Assembly: GCF_000308875.1 (NCBI RefSeq)
Contig: NZ_BAGL01000070.1
Coordinates: forward strand, 62,001 to 126,000
DNA length: 64,000 nucleotides
Direction: 5' to 3'
Source: Nocardia transvalensis NBRC 15921
GTDB taxonomy: Bacteria > Actinomycetota > Actinomycetes > Mycobacteriales > Mycobacteriaceae
The notes beneath the pieces were generated by a model. It ran no database searches. It was not told where the DNA came from and saw nothing but the letters and a program-made list of their open reading frames with translations. Shown here one piece after another: positions 56,807 through 64,000 of this stretch. Both the position numbers and the translations under genes were made by a program. Each line of letters begins with the position of its first letter. Positions within the stretch are counted from its first letter, which is position 1.

Positions 56807-59095
56807 ATGGCGACCATCGAATACCTCCGAACGGATCCCGACCTACCTCCCGTGGGAGTCGTCGATCGTTCCCCGATCACCCCCGCGAAGAAGGGCATCT
56901 TCCTCGCGATCGCCATTTTCGGCGCGGCCGCCTGGGCCGTACTCGGTATCGCCCGCGGCGACGACGTCAACGCGGTGTGGATCGTGATCGCCGCGGTCTG
57001 TACCTACATCATCGCCTACCAGTTCTACGCGCGGCTGATCGAATGGAAGATCACCAAGCCGGACGACAAGGTCGCCACTCCCGCCGAGGAGATGGAGAAC
57101 GGCAAGGACTACATGCCGATGGACCGGCGGGTCCTGTTCGGCCACCACTTCGCCGCCATCGCGGGCGCCGGGCCCCTCGTCGGTCCCGTCCTCGCCGCGC
57201 AGATGGGCTATCTCCCCGGCACGCTGTGGATCGTCGTCGGCGTGGTGCTGGCCGGCGCGGTGCAGGACTACCTCGTGCTGTGGGCGTCGGTGAAGCGCCG
57301 CGGGCGCAGCCTGGGCCAGATGGCCCGCGACGAGCTGGGCGTGGTCGGCGGCGCCGCCGCGCTGATCGCGGTGCTGGTCATCATGGTGATCCTGCTCGCG
57401 GTGCTCGGCATCGTCGTGGTCAACGCGCTGGCCGCCACCAAGGGCGCGGACGGGCAGTTGCACGGCGGCAGCCCGTGGGGCGTGTTCTCCATCTCGATGA
57501 CCATCCCGATCGCGCTGCTGATGGGCCTGTACCTGCGGTACCTGCGGCCGGGCAAGGTCGGCGAGATCTCGATCGTCGGATTCGCGCTGCTGCTGCTCGC
57601 CATCATCTCCGGCCGCTGGGTCTCCGAATCGGGCTGGGGCCGTGACCTGTTCACGCTGTCGGGCACGACCATCGCGTGGATGCTGATCGTCTACGGCTTC
57701 ATCGCCTCGGTGCTGCCGGTGTGGCTGCTGCTCGCGCCGCGCGACTACCTCTCGACGTTCATGAAGGTCGGCACCATCGTGCTGCTCGCGGTCGGCGTCG
57801 TCATCACCATGCCGGTGCTGAAGGCTCCGGCGGTGTCGCAGTTCGCCGGTAACAGCAGCGGTCCGGCGTTCGCGGGCAGCCTGTTCCCGTTCCTGTTCAT
57901 CACCATCGCCTGCGGCGCACTGTCGGGATTCCACTCGCTGGTGTCGTCGGGCACCACGCCGAAATTGCTGGAGAAGCAGTCGCAGGCGCGGATGATCGGC
58001 TACGGCGGCATGCTGATGGAGTCGTTCGTCGCCGTGATGGCGATCATCGCCGCCAGCATCCTCGACCAGCACCTGTACTTCGCGATGAACGCGGGCGCGG
58101 GCGTCACCGGCGGGACCGCGGAGAAGGCCGCCACCTACACCAACAGCCTCGGGCTGAGCGGCGATCCGGTCACCGCGGGTGAGCTGACCCAGGCCGCGAA
58201 GGATGTCGGCGAGGAGAGCATCGTCTCGCGCACCGGCGGCGCGCCCACGCTGGCCGTCGGCATGGCCGAGGTGATGCACAAGTTCATCGGCGGCACCGGG
58301 CTCAAATCGTTCTGGTACCACTTCGCGATCATGTTCGAGGCGTTGTTCATCCTCACCACGATCGATGCCGGGACCCGCGTCGCGCGGTTCATGCTGTCGG
58401 ACACCCTCGGCAACCTGGGCGGGCCGGCCGCCAAGTTCAAGAATCCGTCGTGGTGGCCCGGGGTGTTCGTGTGCTCGTTCATCGTGGTCGCCGCGTGGGG
58501 TTCGGTGCTGCTGATGGGCGTCACCGATCCGCTGGGCGGCATCTACACGCTGTATCCGCTGTTCGGCATCGCCAACCAGCTGCTCGCCGCGGTGGCGCTG
58601 ACCGTGGTGCTGGTCATCGTGATGAAGAAGGGCCTGGTCAAGTGGGCCTGGATACCCGCGCTCCCGCTGATCTGGGATCTCGTGGTCACGATGACGGCGT
58701 CCTGGCAGAAGATCTTCTCCGCGGACAAGAACATCGGCTACTGGAAGCAGCACAGCATCTACAGCGACGCGCGCGAGGCGGGCAAGATCGTCGCGCCGGC
58801 GAAGACCATGGCGGATATGGACAAGGTGGTCCGCAACACCTTCATCCAGGGCACGCTGTCGATCGTCTTCGCGATCCTGGTGCTGATCGTGGCCGTGGTG
58901 GGATTGCTCGTGTGCATCCGGGCGTTCCGCAAGGGCGGCGGCCCGACCACCGAGTCGCCGGAGGCGCCGTCGAAGATCTTCGGCCCCACGGGCTTCCTCA
59001 CCACCAAGTCCGAGAAGGAGACGCAGCGGGAATGGGAGGAGCGGGAGAAATCGGCCAAGGCTCCCGGCGCGCCACACGCCATGGCGACGGAATGA
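56807..59095 (+). CDS. cstA: Carbon starvation protein CstA (pyruvate/peptide transporter family)
   Basis: A 762-residue membrane transporter with about 16-18 helices. CstA-family landmarks are PMDRRVLFGHHFAAIAGAGPLVGPVLAAQMGYLPG, HSLVSSGTTPKLLEKQSQARMIGYG and the late FGIANQLLAAVAL. It takes up peptides or pyruvate in known members; the substrate here is undetermined. GGGAGAG eight bases before the ATG at 56807 supports the start, rather than the GTG at 56759. Its stop overlaps the ybdD-like start (ATGA). Confidence 0.93.
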   Translation: MATIEYLRTDPDLPPVGVVDRSPITPAKKGIFLAIAIFGAAAWAVLGIARGDDVNAVWIVIAAVCTYIIAYQFYARLIEWKITKPDDKVATPAEEMENGKDYMPMDRRVLFGHHFAAIAGAGPLVGPVLAAQMGYLPGTLWIVVGVVLAGAVQDYLVLWASVKRRGRSLGQMARDELGVVGGAAALIAVLVIMVILLAVLGIVVVNALAATKGADGQLHGGSPWGVFSISMTIPIALLMGLYLRYLRPGKVGEISIVGFALLLLAIISGRWVSESGWGRDLFTLSGTTIAWMLIVYGFIASVLPVWLLLAPRDYLSTFMKVGTIVLLAVGVVITMPVLKAPAVSQFAGNSSGPAFAGSLFPFLFITIACGALSGFHSLVSSGTTPKLLEKQSQARMIGYGGMLMESFVAVMAIIAASILDQHLYFAMNAGAGVTGGTAEKAATYTNSLGLSGDPVTAGELTQAAKDVGEESIVSRTGGAPTLAVGMAEVMHKFIGGTGLKSFWYHFAIMFEALFILTTIDAGTRVARFMLSDTLGNLGGPAAKFKNPSWWPGVFVCSFIVVAAWGSVLLMGVTDPLGGIYTLYPLFGIANQLLAAVALTVVLVIVMKKGLVKWAWIPALPLIWDLVVTMTASWQKIFSADKNIGYWKQHSIYSDAREAGKIVAPAKTMADMDKVVRNTFIQGTLSIVFAILVLIVAVVGLLVCIRAFRKGGGPTTESPEAPSKIFGPTGFLTTKSEKETQREWEEREKSAKAPGAPHAMATE

Positions 59096-59325
59096 CCTCC
59101 GCGGGCACACCGCGCGCCGCGCACGTCGGTCCCCTCCGGGCCGTCGTGCGCGGCGCGCGTGCCGTCGCGGGGTACATGAACGCGGTCCTGGGCGGCCAGG
59201 ACTACGCCCGCTACGTCGAGCATCTCCGCCGCAACCACCCCGACACCCCCATCCCCTCGGAGCGGGAGTACTGGCGTGAGCGCCACGACGCCGCCGCGCG
59301 GAACCCAGCCAACCGCTGCTGCTGA
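59092..59325 (+). CDS. YbdD/YjiX-family small protein
   Basis: A 77-residue protein: VVRGARAVAGYMNAVLGGQDYARYVEHLRRNHPDTPIPSEREYWRERHD, the YbdD/YjiX signature, ending in CC. It is commonly co-encoded with CstA and thought to assist it. The ATG at 59092 overlaps the cstA stop by 4 bases. A paired CCGGC-hairpin repeat starts about 65 bases after its stop. Confidence 0.9.
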   Translation: MTSAGTPRAAHVGPLRAVVRGARAVAGYMNAVLGGQDYARYVEHLRRNHPDTPIPSEREYWRERHDAAARNPANRCC

Positions 59326-59390
59326 ACGGCACCCCCTGCACAGCACCCACCTCTAAACGCCCGTGAACTCAACCCACAAACCCAGGACCT

Positions 59391-59570
59391 CTCGTTTTCC
59401 GGCGCGCTTTTGGCCGGAATCTCGCCTGTGGATTCCGGCCATAAGCGTGCAGGAAACGAGGGGGGAGTCGCGCCGGAAGAAGGGGAGCTGCGCCGGAAGG
59501 AGGGGAGAGTTGGGCTGAAAGGGAGGGGGAGAGTCGTGCTGGAAGGGAGGGGAGTCGCACGGGAAGGCAG
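59391..59570. repeat. Paired CCGGC-hairpin with a 20-24-bp degenerate tandem array
   Basis: Left monomer 59397-59419 (TTCCGGC...GCCGGAA), spacer TCTCGCCTGTGGA, inverted right monomer 59433-59455, outer ends CTCGTTTT and AAACGAG. To the right come about five units of type GGGGAGTCGCGCCGGAAG (59461-59570), on the GCGTGC arm side of the right monomer. The region holds no gene. The rest of the gap to 59691 holds no recognised signal. Confidence 0.85.
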
Positions 59571-59691
59571 GTAGAGCATCCCGGGCACACATCCGGCAAC
59601 CTTCTCGATAGCCAAAAGGCATCGCTGTGCAACATTCACACCCGGGGGGTAGGTGTCGTATTTCCGCTAGCGCAGATCGCCGCGGACTGAC

Positions 59692-61200
59692 ATGGTGGAC
59701 TGCGTGAGTGCGAACGGTCTGGACTTCGAGCGCTGTTACCGTGCCGTGGCGACCCGCGATGCCCGCTTCGACGGCCAGTTCTTCACCGCTGTGCGGACGA
59801 CCGGAATCTACTGCCGCCCATCGTGTCCGGCTATCACTCCGAAGCGCGCGAACGTCACATTCCTACCGACCGCCGCCGCGGCGCAGCAGTCCGGCTTCCG
59901 CGCGTGCCGCCGCTGCCTGCCCGACGCCGCGCCCGGATCGCCGCTGTGGAACACCCGCGCCGACCTGGCCGCGCGGGCGATGCGGCTGATCGCCGACGGG
60001 GCCATCGAGCGGGGCGGCGTGCCCTCGCTGGCCGGCGCGCTCGGCTACTCGCAGCGGCAGCTGACGCGGGTGCTGACCGCCGAACTCGGCGCCGGGCCGC
60101 TGGCACTCGCCCGCGCGCACCGCGCGCACACCGCCCGGCTGCTCATCCAGACCACGCGAATCCCGATGTCCGACATCGCGTTCGCCGCGGGCTTCGCCAG
60201 CATCCGGCAGTTCAACGACACCGTGCGCGAGGTGTTCGCCGTGAGCCCGACGACCCTGCGCGAGGAGGCGCGGCGGCTGCGCGGCGATACGCTGCCGGCC
60301 ACCAACGGCATGCTGACGCTGCGGCTGCCGTATCGCGAACCGCTGGATCGATCGTGGCTGGAGTGGTTCCTGTCCTCGCACGCGGTGCCCGGCCTGGAGC
60401 TGTGGGAGGACGGCACCTACACACGCAGCGTGCGCACCCCGCACGGGCACGCGACGGTGCGGCTGAGCGTGCAACCCGGGCACGTGCGCGCCGGGCTGGC
60501 GCTGCACGATATGCGCGATCTGGCGCCGACCGTGACGCGGCTGCGCCATCTGCTCGATCTGGACGCCGATCCGATCGGCATCGACGAGGCGCTCGACGCC
60601 GGATTCCGCACGGGCCCCGGCGCGGTGAGTCCGGGTATCCGGGTGCCGGGTTGCCTCGACGGGTCGGAATTGTTGCTGCGCACCATGATCGGGCAGCAGA
60701 TCTCGGTGTCGGCGGCGGCGACGCATACGGCGCGGCTGGTCGAGGCGCTCGGCGACACCGTCAACGGGCCGGTGCCGCGGCTGTTCCCGACCGCGGAGAC
60801 CATCGCCGAACGCGGCGCCGAAGTACTGACCGGACCGGCCAGGCGCACGGGGTCGATCCTGTCGGCCGCGCGGGCGCTGGCGTCCGGGGAGCTGTCGCTG
60901 CATCCCGGGCGCACGGCGGGCGACGTGCGGCGGGATCTGCTGGCGCTGGAGGGCGTCGGACCGTGGACCGCCGACTACGTCACCATGCGGCTGCTCGCGG
61001 ATCCGGACATCCTGCTGCACACCGATCTGGTGGTGCGCCAGGGCGCGGCCCTGCTCGGGATCGACCTCACCGATACCGGGCGCTGGGCGCCGTGGCGCTC
61101 CTACCTGTCCATGCACCTGTGGAAACGTGCCCTGGCCGAGCGGACGGCGGTCCCCGCGGCGGTGTCCCACGGCGGCGTGAAAGTGGGTGTGCGGCAATGA
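59692..61200 (+). CDS. alkA: Ada/AlkA bifunctional regulator-DNA glycosylase
   Basis: A 502-residue fusion. Residues 1-95 form the Ada metal-binding domain with four cysteines (GIYCRPSCPA and FRACRRCLPD), which takes methyl groups from phosphotriesters. Next is an AraC helix-turn-helix (VPSLAGALGYSQRQLTRVL...IPMSDIAFAAGFASIRQFND). The C-terminal half is an AlkA 3-methyladenine glycosylase, with LLALEGVGPWTADYVTMRLL (HhH) and the catalytic Asp in LLHTDLVV. It matches the mycobacterial Ada-AlkA-Ogt arrangement. Start ATG 59692 (GTG 59704 possible). Ogt is coupled by an ATGA overlap. Confidence 0.93.
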   Translation: MVDCVSANGLDFERCYRAVATRDARFDGQFFTAVRTTGIYCRPSCPAITPKRANVTFLPTAAAAQQSGFRACRRCLPDAAPGSPLWNTRADLAARAMRLIADGAIERGGVPSLAGALGYSQRQLTRVLTAELGAGPLALARAHRAHTARLLIQTTRIPMSDIAFAAGFASIRQFNDTVREVFAVSPTTLREEARRLRGDTLPATNGMLTLRLPYREPLDRSWLEWFLSSHAVPGLELWEDGTYTRSVRTPHGHATVRLSVQPGHVRAGLALHDMRDLAPTVTRLRHLLDLDADPIGIDEALDAGFRTGPGAVSPGIRVPGCLDGSELLLRTMIGQQISVSAAATHTARLVEALGDTVNGPVPRLFPTAETIAERGAEVLTGPARRTGSILSAARALASGELSLHPGRTAGDVRRDLLALEGVGPWTADYVTMRLLADPDILLHTDLVVRQGAALLGIDLTDTGRWAPWRSYLSMHLWKRALAERTAVPAAVSHGGVKVGVRQ

Positions 61201-61724
61201 GCGTCGCCGAGTACGCGACCACCCCGACGCCGATCGGGCCGTTCACCACGCTGGTCGACGCGGAGGGCGCCGTTCTCGCCTCCGGGTGGACCGAGGACGC
61301 GGAGGGGCTGCGCGAGCTGATCCATCCACGGCTGCGGCCCGCCGAGCTGCGGCGGCGAGAATCCCTGGGCGAGGTGTCCCGGACGGTCGAGAAGTACCAC
61401 GCGGGTGAGGTTTTCGCGATCGACGACATCGCGGTGCGGCAGATCTCGGGCCCGTTCCTCGTGCACGCCTGGGAGGTGCTGCGCAAGGTCCCGGCCGGAA
61501 ACCCCCTGACCTACACGGCCTTCGCCGCCCGCTCCGGCCGCCCCGAGGCCGTCCGCGCCGCCGCCAACGCCTGCGCCCGCAACGCCGCCGCCCTCTTCGT
61601 CCCCTGCCACCGCATCCTCCGCACCGACGGCACCCTAGGCGGCTTCCGCTGGGGCCTCCCCGTCAAGCGCTGGCTCCTCGACCACGAGTTCCCGGCCAAA
61701 AGCACGCCGGGAACAGGAACCTGA
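61197..61724 (+). CDS. ogt: Methylated-DNA--protein-cysteine methyltransferase with repeat-derived C-terminus
   Basis: A 175-residue suicide methyltransferase. The active site is FVPCHRILRTDGTLGGFRWG, the HTH is VPAGNPLTYTAFAARSGRPEAVRAAANACARN. It repairs O6-alkylguanine. It is co-transcribed with the Ada-AlkA gene. The family's usual end is around KRWLLDHE. Here about ten further residues, FPAKSTPGTGT, are encoded by a CCGGC-hairpin repeat (61689-61713), so the repeat has extended the reading frame or replaced the native end. Confidence 0.93.
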   Translation: MSVAEYATTPTPIGPFTTLVDAEGAVLASGWTEDAEGLRELIHPRLRPAELRRRESLGEVSRTVEKYHAGEVFAIDDIAVRQISGPFLVHAWEVLRKVPAGNPLTYTAFAARSGRPEAVRAAANACARNAAALFVPCHRILRTDGTLGGFRWGLPVKRWLLDHEFPAKSTPGTGT

Positions 61725-61984
61725 CCCACGCCGGAAGCAGGAAACCGACCCCCACGGGAAGCACGGCACTGGCCCACGTGGGAGCAGGACACTGGGCCAC
61801 ACGGGGAGCAGGACACTGGGCCACACGGGAAGCAAGACACTGGGCCACACGGGAAGCAAGACACTGGGCCACACGCGGAGCAGGACACTGGGCCACACGC
61901 GGAGCAGGAGACTGGCGCACCGGCTGATCTATCTTCCGGCACCGCGCGCCCATCTCTTGTTTCCGGCGTGCTTTTGGCCGGAAA
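61689..61984. repeat. 24-bp tandem array flanked by two inward-facing CCGGC-hairpins
   Basis: Left hairpin 61689-61713 (inside ogt), then about eight 24-bp units to 61914 (GGGCCACACGGGAAGCAAG in the regular ones), then right hairpin 61960-61984. Both hairpins turn their GC-rich 'GCRYGC' arm towards the array. The right one ends one base before the stop of the NTF2-like gene. Units nearest the left hairpin (CACGCCGGAAGCAGG) most resemble its arm. Confidence 0.9.
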
Positions 61985-61985
61985 C

Positions 61986-62396
61986 CTAAAGGGGCGAACC
62001 GATCTGCTGGAGGAGGCCGTGGAGGTCCAGCTGGCCGTAGTGCTCTACGAGTAGACCGTTGTCGAAGTGGTCGATGTGGATGACGCCCACGGAAACGGCG
62101 GTTCCCGTGGGGGCGTGGGCGCCGAAGGAGCCGATGTGGGTGCCCTCGAAACGGCAGCGGGAGACGAAGCGGGCGCCGATGACCAGTACCTCGTCGAGGA
62201 TGTGACGGCCGTCGGGGAATCCGCGGTAGAACACCTCCTGATTGCGCCGCCACGCCGCTAGGCCCATGGGTGGTCCGCTGCCCACTCGGACGACCAGGTC
62301 GGGTGAGACCAGCGCGCCGATCGTGGACCAGTCCTGCGCGTCGAGCACCTGGTACAGACGCTCGCCGGTTGTTCTCGTGGTGTCCTCCACGCTCAT
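61986..62396 (-). CDS. SnoaL/NTF2-like ester-cyclase-type protein
   Basis: A 136-residue NTF2-fold protein: GERLYQVLDAQDWSTIGALVSPDLVV, then GRHILDEVLVIGARFVSRCRFEGTHIG and VSVGVIHIDHFDNGLLVEHYGQLDLHGLLQQIG. The pattern 'HIDHFDNGLLVEHW/YGQLD' is typical of SnoaL-type proteins of unknown substrate. The ATG at 62396 has GTCCTC upstream of uncertain value. Its stop is one base from the right-hand hairpin of the 24-bp array, so its downstream sequence is repeat. Confidence 0.8.
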   Translation of the reverse strand: MSVEDTTRTTGERLYQVLDAQDWSTIGALVSPDLVVRVGSGPPMGLAAWRRNQEVFYRGFPDGRHILDEVLVIGARFVSRCRFEGTHIGSFGAHAPTGTAVSVGVIHIDHFDNGLLVEHYGQLDLHGLLQQIGSPL

Positions 62397-62442
62397 GAGC
62401 ACCAAGGGTAGGTCGGAGTCCGCGATACTTCTCGCGGAAGGC

Positions 62443-64000
62443 TCAGGCGACGACCGTCCGCAGCCGGGAACCGGTGGGCTCACGGATGACGTGCAGGCGG
62501 CTCGGGATCCGCTGCCGCATCTCGTCCACGTGGCTGACCACGCCGACCACGCGTCCGCCGGACCGCAATTCGTCGAGGACGCCCATGACGGAATCGAGGG
62601 TGTCGGCGTCGAGACTGCCGAAGCCCTCGTCGATGAACAGGGTGTCCAGCACCAGCCCGCCGGATTCCGCGGCCACCACATCGGCCAGGCCGAGTGCGAG
62701 GGCCAGCGAGGCCATGAACGTCTCACCGCCGGACAGGGTCTTCGCCGGGCGGACGGCGCCGGTGTAGTCGTCGCGGATGTCCAGACCCAGCCCGCCGCGG
62801 CGGCCGCGCGGTCCGGCGGCGTCGCTGTGCACGAATTCGTAACGGCCGCCGGACATGCGGCGCAACCGCACCGATCCCGCGAGCGCCACCTCCTCCAGGC
62901 GCGCGGCAAGCACGTAGGAGCGCAGCGACATCCGGCGATTGTTCTCCCCGCGGCCGGCCACCACCTCGGCGAGTCCTGCCAGTTCCTCGTGGGCGCGCTG
63001 CATGGGGGCGATGCGATCCACGGCCGCCCACAGCTGGCCGCCGAGTTCCTCCAGCTGCGCCACGCGCCGGGCCGCCTCGGCGTGTGCGCCGACGGCGGCG
63101 TCCAGGCGGATACGAGCCTGGGCGACACGGGATTCCAGCTCGTCGAGGTCGACCGGTTCGATATCGGCCGCCGCCCGGATCTCCGGTTCGGCCAGGACCG
63201 CCTCGGCGTGCGCGCGGGCCCGGTCGGCGGCGACCAGTTCGGTCTCCATCTCGGCCTGCTGCTCGGCGGTGCGCGTGGCGGCGCCCACGACCTTGGCGTA
63301 GGCCGCCAGGGCCGCGTAGTCCGGATCGGAAAGGCCCTCGGCGGCAACGGTGTCCGTCGCCGGCGCCAGCTCCGCCGCGCGGGCCAGCTGTTCGACGCGG
63401 CGGGCCAGGACCGACACCTGCTCGCGAGCGGCGGCGGCCTCGGCGCGGGCATCGCGGAGATCGGCGGCGTCGCGTACGAGCGCCTCCAGGCGGGCGCGGC
63501 GGCGTTCCACCGTGCCGTCGGCGCCCGCGGCCTCGCGCAGCCGCTCGGTGAGTTCGGCCAGTCGCCGGTCGGCGCCCAGGATGCGTTCCTGGACCGCGCT
63601 GCGGCGGGATTCGAGGTCGCGCAGCTCGTCGTGCAGCCGGGTCTCGGCGGTGCGCAGGCCGGCCAGTTCGACGGTGAGATCGTCGTGCCGCGCGGCCGCG
63701 CGCCCGGCGGCCTCGTGGCGTTCGGTGGCGGCGTTCAGGGCGGCGGCCAGTTCCGCCTTGTCGCCGTCGCCGCCGCGGTCGACCAGAACCTCGATGCGGC
63801 GGTCCAATTCGGTGCTGCGGGCCAGTGCCCGGTCGCGGACGGCCTCGGCGGCGCGTTCGGCCGCTACGGCCCGTTCCTCGTCGGTCCTGGTGGCGGCCGA
63901 CTCGGCCGGGCGAGCCGGCACCGGATGTTCGGTCGCGCCGCAGACCGCGCACGGCTGCCCGTCCGCGAGCGCGCCCGCGAGTTCGGCGGCCATACCCGCG
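62443..64000 (-). CDS. sbcC: SbcC-family exonuclease subunit, C-terminal part
   Basis: The visible 519 residues are the C-terminal portion of a Rad50/SbcC-type SMC-like ATPase, which with SbcD cuts hairpins and DNA ends. At the window edge is the zinc-hook motif GQPCAVCGATEHP. Then comes a long coiled coil rich in Ala, Arg and Glu, and the C-terminal ATPase half: signature TLSGGETFMASLALALGLADV, Walker B LDTLFIDEGFGSLD and the switch VVSHVDEMRQR. The N-terminal half lies beyond 64000. A hairpin-cutting nuclease next to many palindromic repeats is noteworthy only as context. Confidence 0.92.
   Translation of the reverse strand, partial: AGMAAELAGALADGQPCAVCGATEHPVPARPAESAATRTDEERAVAAERAAEAVRDRALARSTELDRRIEVLVDRGGDGDKAELAAALNAATERHEAAGRAAARHDDLTVELAGLRTAETRLHDELRDLESRRSAVQERILGADRRLAELTERLREAAGADGTVERRRARLEALVRDAADLRDARAEAAAAREQVSVLARRVEQLARAAELAPATDTVAAEGLSDPDYAALAAYAKVVGAATRTAEQQAEMETELVAADRARAHAEAVLAEPEIRAAADIEPVDLDELESRVAQARIRLDAAVGAHAEAARRVAQLEELGGQLWAAVDRIAPMQRAHEELAGLAEVVAGRGENNRRMSLRSYVLAARLEEVALAGSVRLRRMSGGRYEFVHSDAAGPRGRRGGLGLDIRDDYTGAVRPAKTLSGGETFMASLALALGLADVVAAESGGLVLDTLFIDEGFGSLDADTLDSVMGVLDELRSGGRVVGVVSHVDEMRQRIPSRLHVIREPTGSRLRTVVA

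Noticed and set aside
56843..59350. Minus-strand open frame of 835 codons opposite cstA
   Set aside because: Composition is His/Arg/Asp-rich antisense of a membrane protein, without start context or domain.
61723..61914. 24-bp array considered as a CRISPR
   Set aside because: Units are contiguous with no unique spacers, and no cas genes are near. The same applies to the arrays at 27280 and 56352.

Overview
The window is high-GC actinobacterial chromosome, most likely Nocardia or a close relative in the Mycobacteriales. The markers are coenzyme F420 synthesis (FbiC), mycothiol synthesis (MshB), phosphatidylinositol mannoside and lipoarabinomannan factors (PimE, LpqW), a 7Fe ferredoxin beside an actinobacterial DapC-type aminotransferase, and Ada-AlkA followed by Ogt. 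Gene order over about 1.7-22 kb broadly resembles the M. tuberculosis block Rv1157c-Rv1188, recalled from memory and not computed. No rRNA, tRNA, CRISPR array, phage or transposase gene was recognised.

Layout. 0-8.3 kb: a TetR regulator with a divergent MpaB-type oxygenase; proline catabolism (RocA, PRODH); a GNAT; DapC-FdxC; and a MarR/MFS pair around a 35-bp palindrome. 8.3-22.9 kb: conserved core (FbiC, two PH-domain membrane proteins, MshB, LpqW, TypA, pterin dehydratase, PimE), plus a 58-aa Cys-rich gene under an iron-box-like promoter, a nonapeptide-repeat protein and a Tat-exported DUF1906 protein. 23-28.4 kb: an internally duplicated unknown and a glycine-betaine/choline-type ABC operon. 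28.4-44.4 kb: accessory and regulatory genes, including a NarI-like protein without heme histidines, an ABC1 kinase, a PucR regulator, two zeta-crystallin-like reductases, a ferric-reductase-like protein, a pentapeptide-repeat protein, and an exported DUF4258 protein next to DUF2283. 44.8-53.1 kb: an amidase, YchF, and a divergent cluster of four Roadblock/LC7-like and two DUF4388-like proteins with no GTPase. 53.1-64 kb: a sugar ABC importer without ATPase, CstA-YbdD, Ada-AlkA/Ogt, an NTF2-like protein, and the C-terminal part of SbcC.

The most unusual signal cuts across genes. A short hairpin repeat (stem TTCCGGC/GCCGGAA or TCCCGGC/GCCGGGA, loop carrying CTTTTG) occurs ten times at eight loci. 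Two loci hold inverted pairs around a TGTGGA-type spacer. Five loci are clearly flanked by tandem repeats of 20-27 bp or related degenerate repeats, always on the same arm of the hairpin. Several copies touch coding sequence: the signal-peptide region of a lipoprotein, a linker in a PH-domain protein, and the C-terminus of Ogt.

The genes mostly form short, tightly coupled operons (4-bp ATGA or GTGA overlaps) arranged divergently or convergently. Regulators sit opposite their probable targets with visible palindromes between them.
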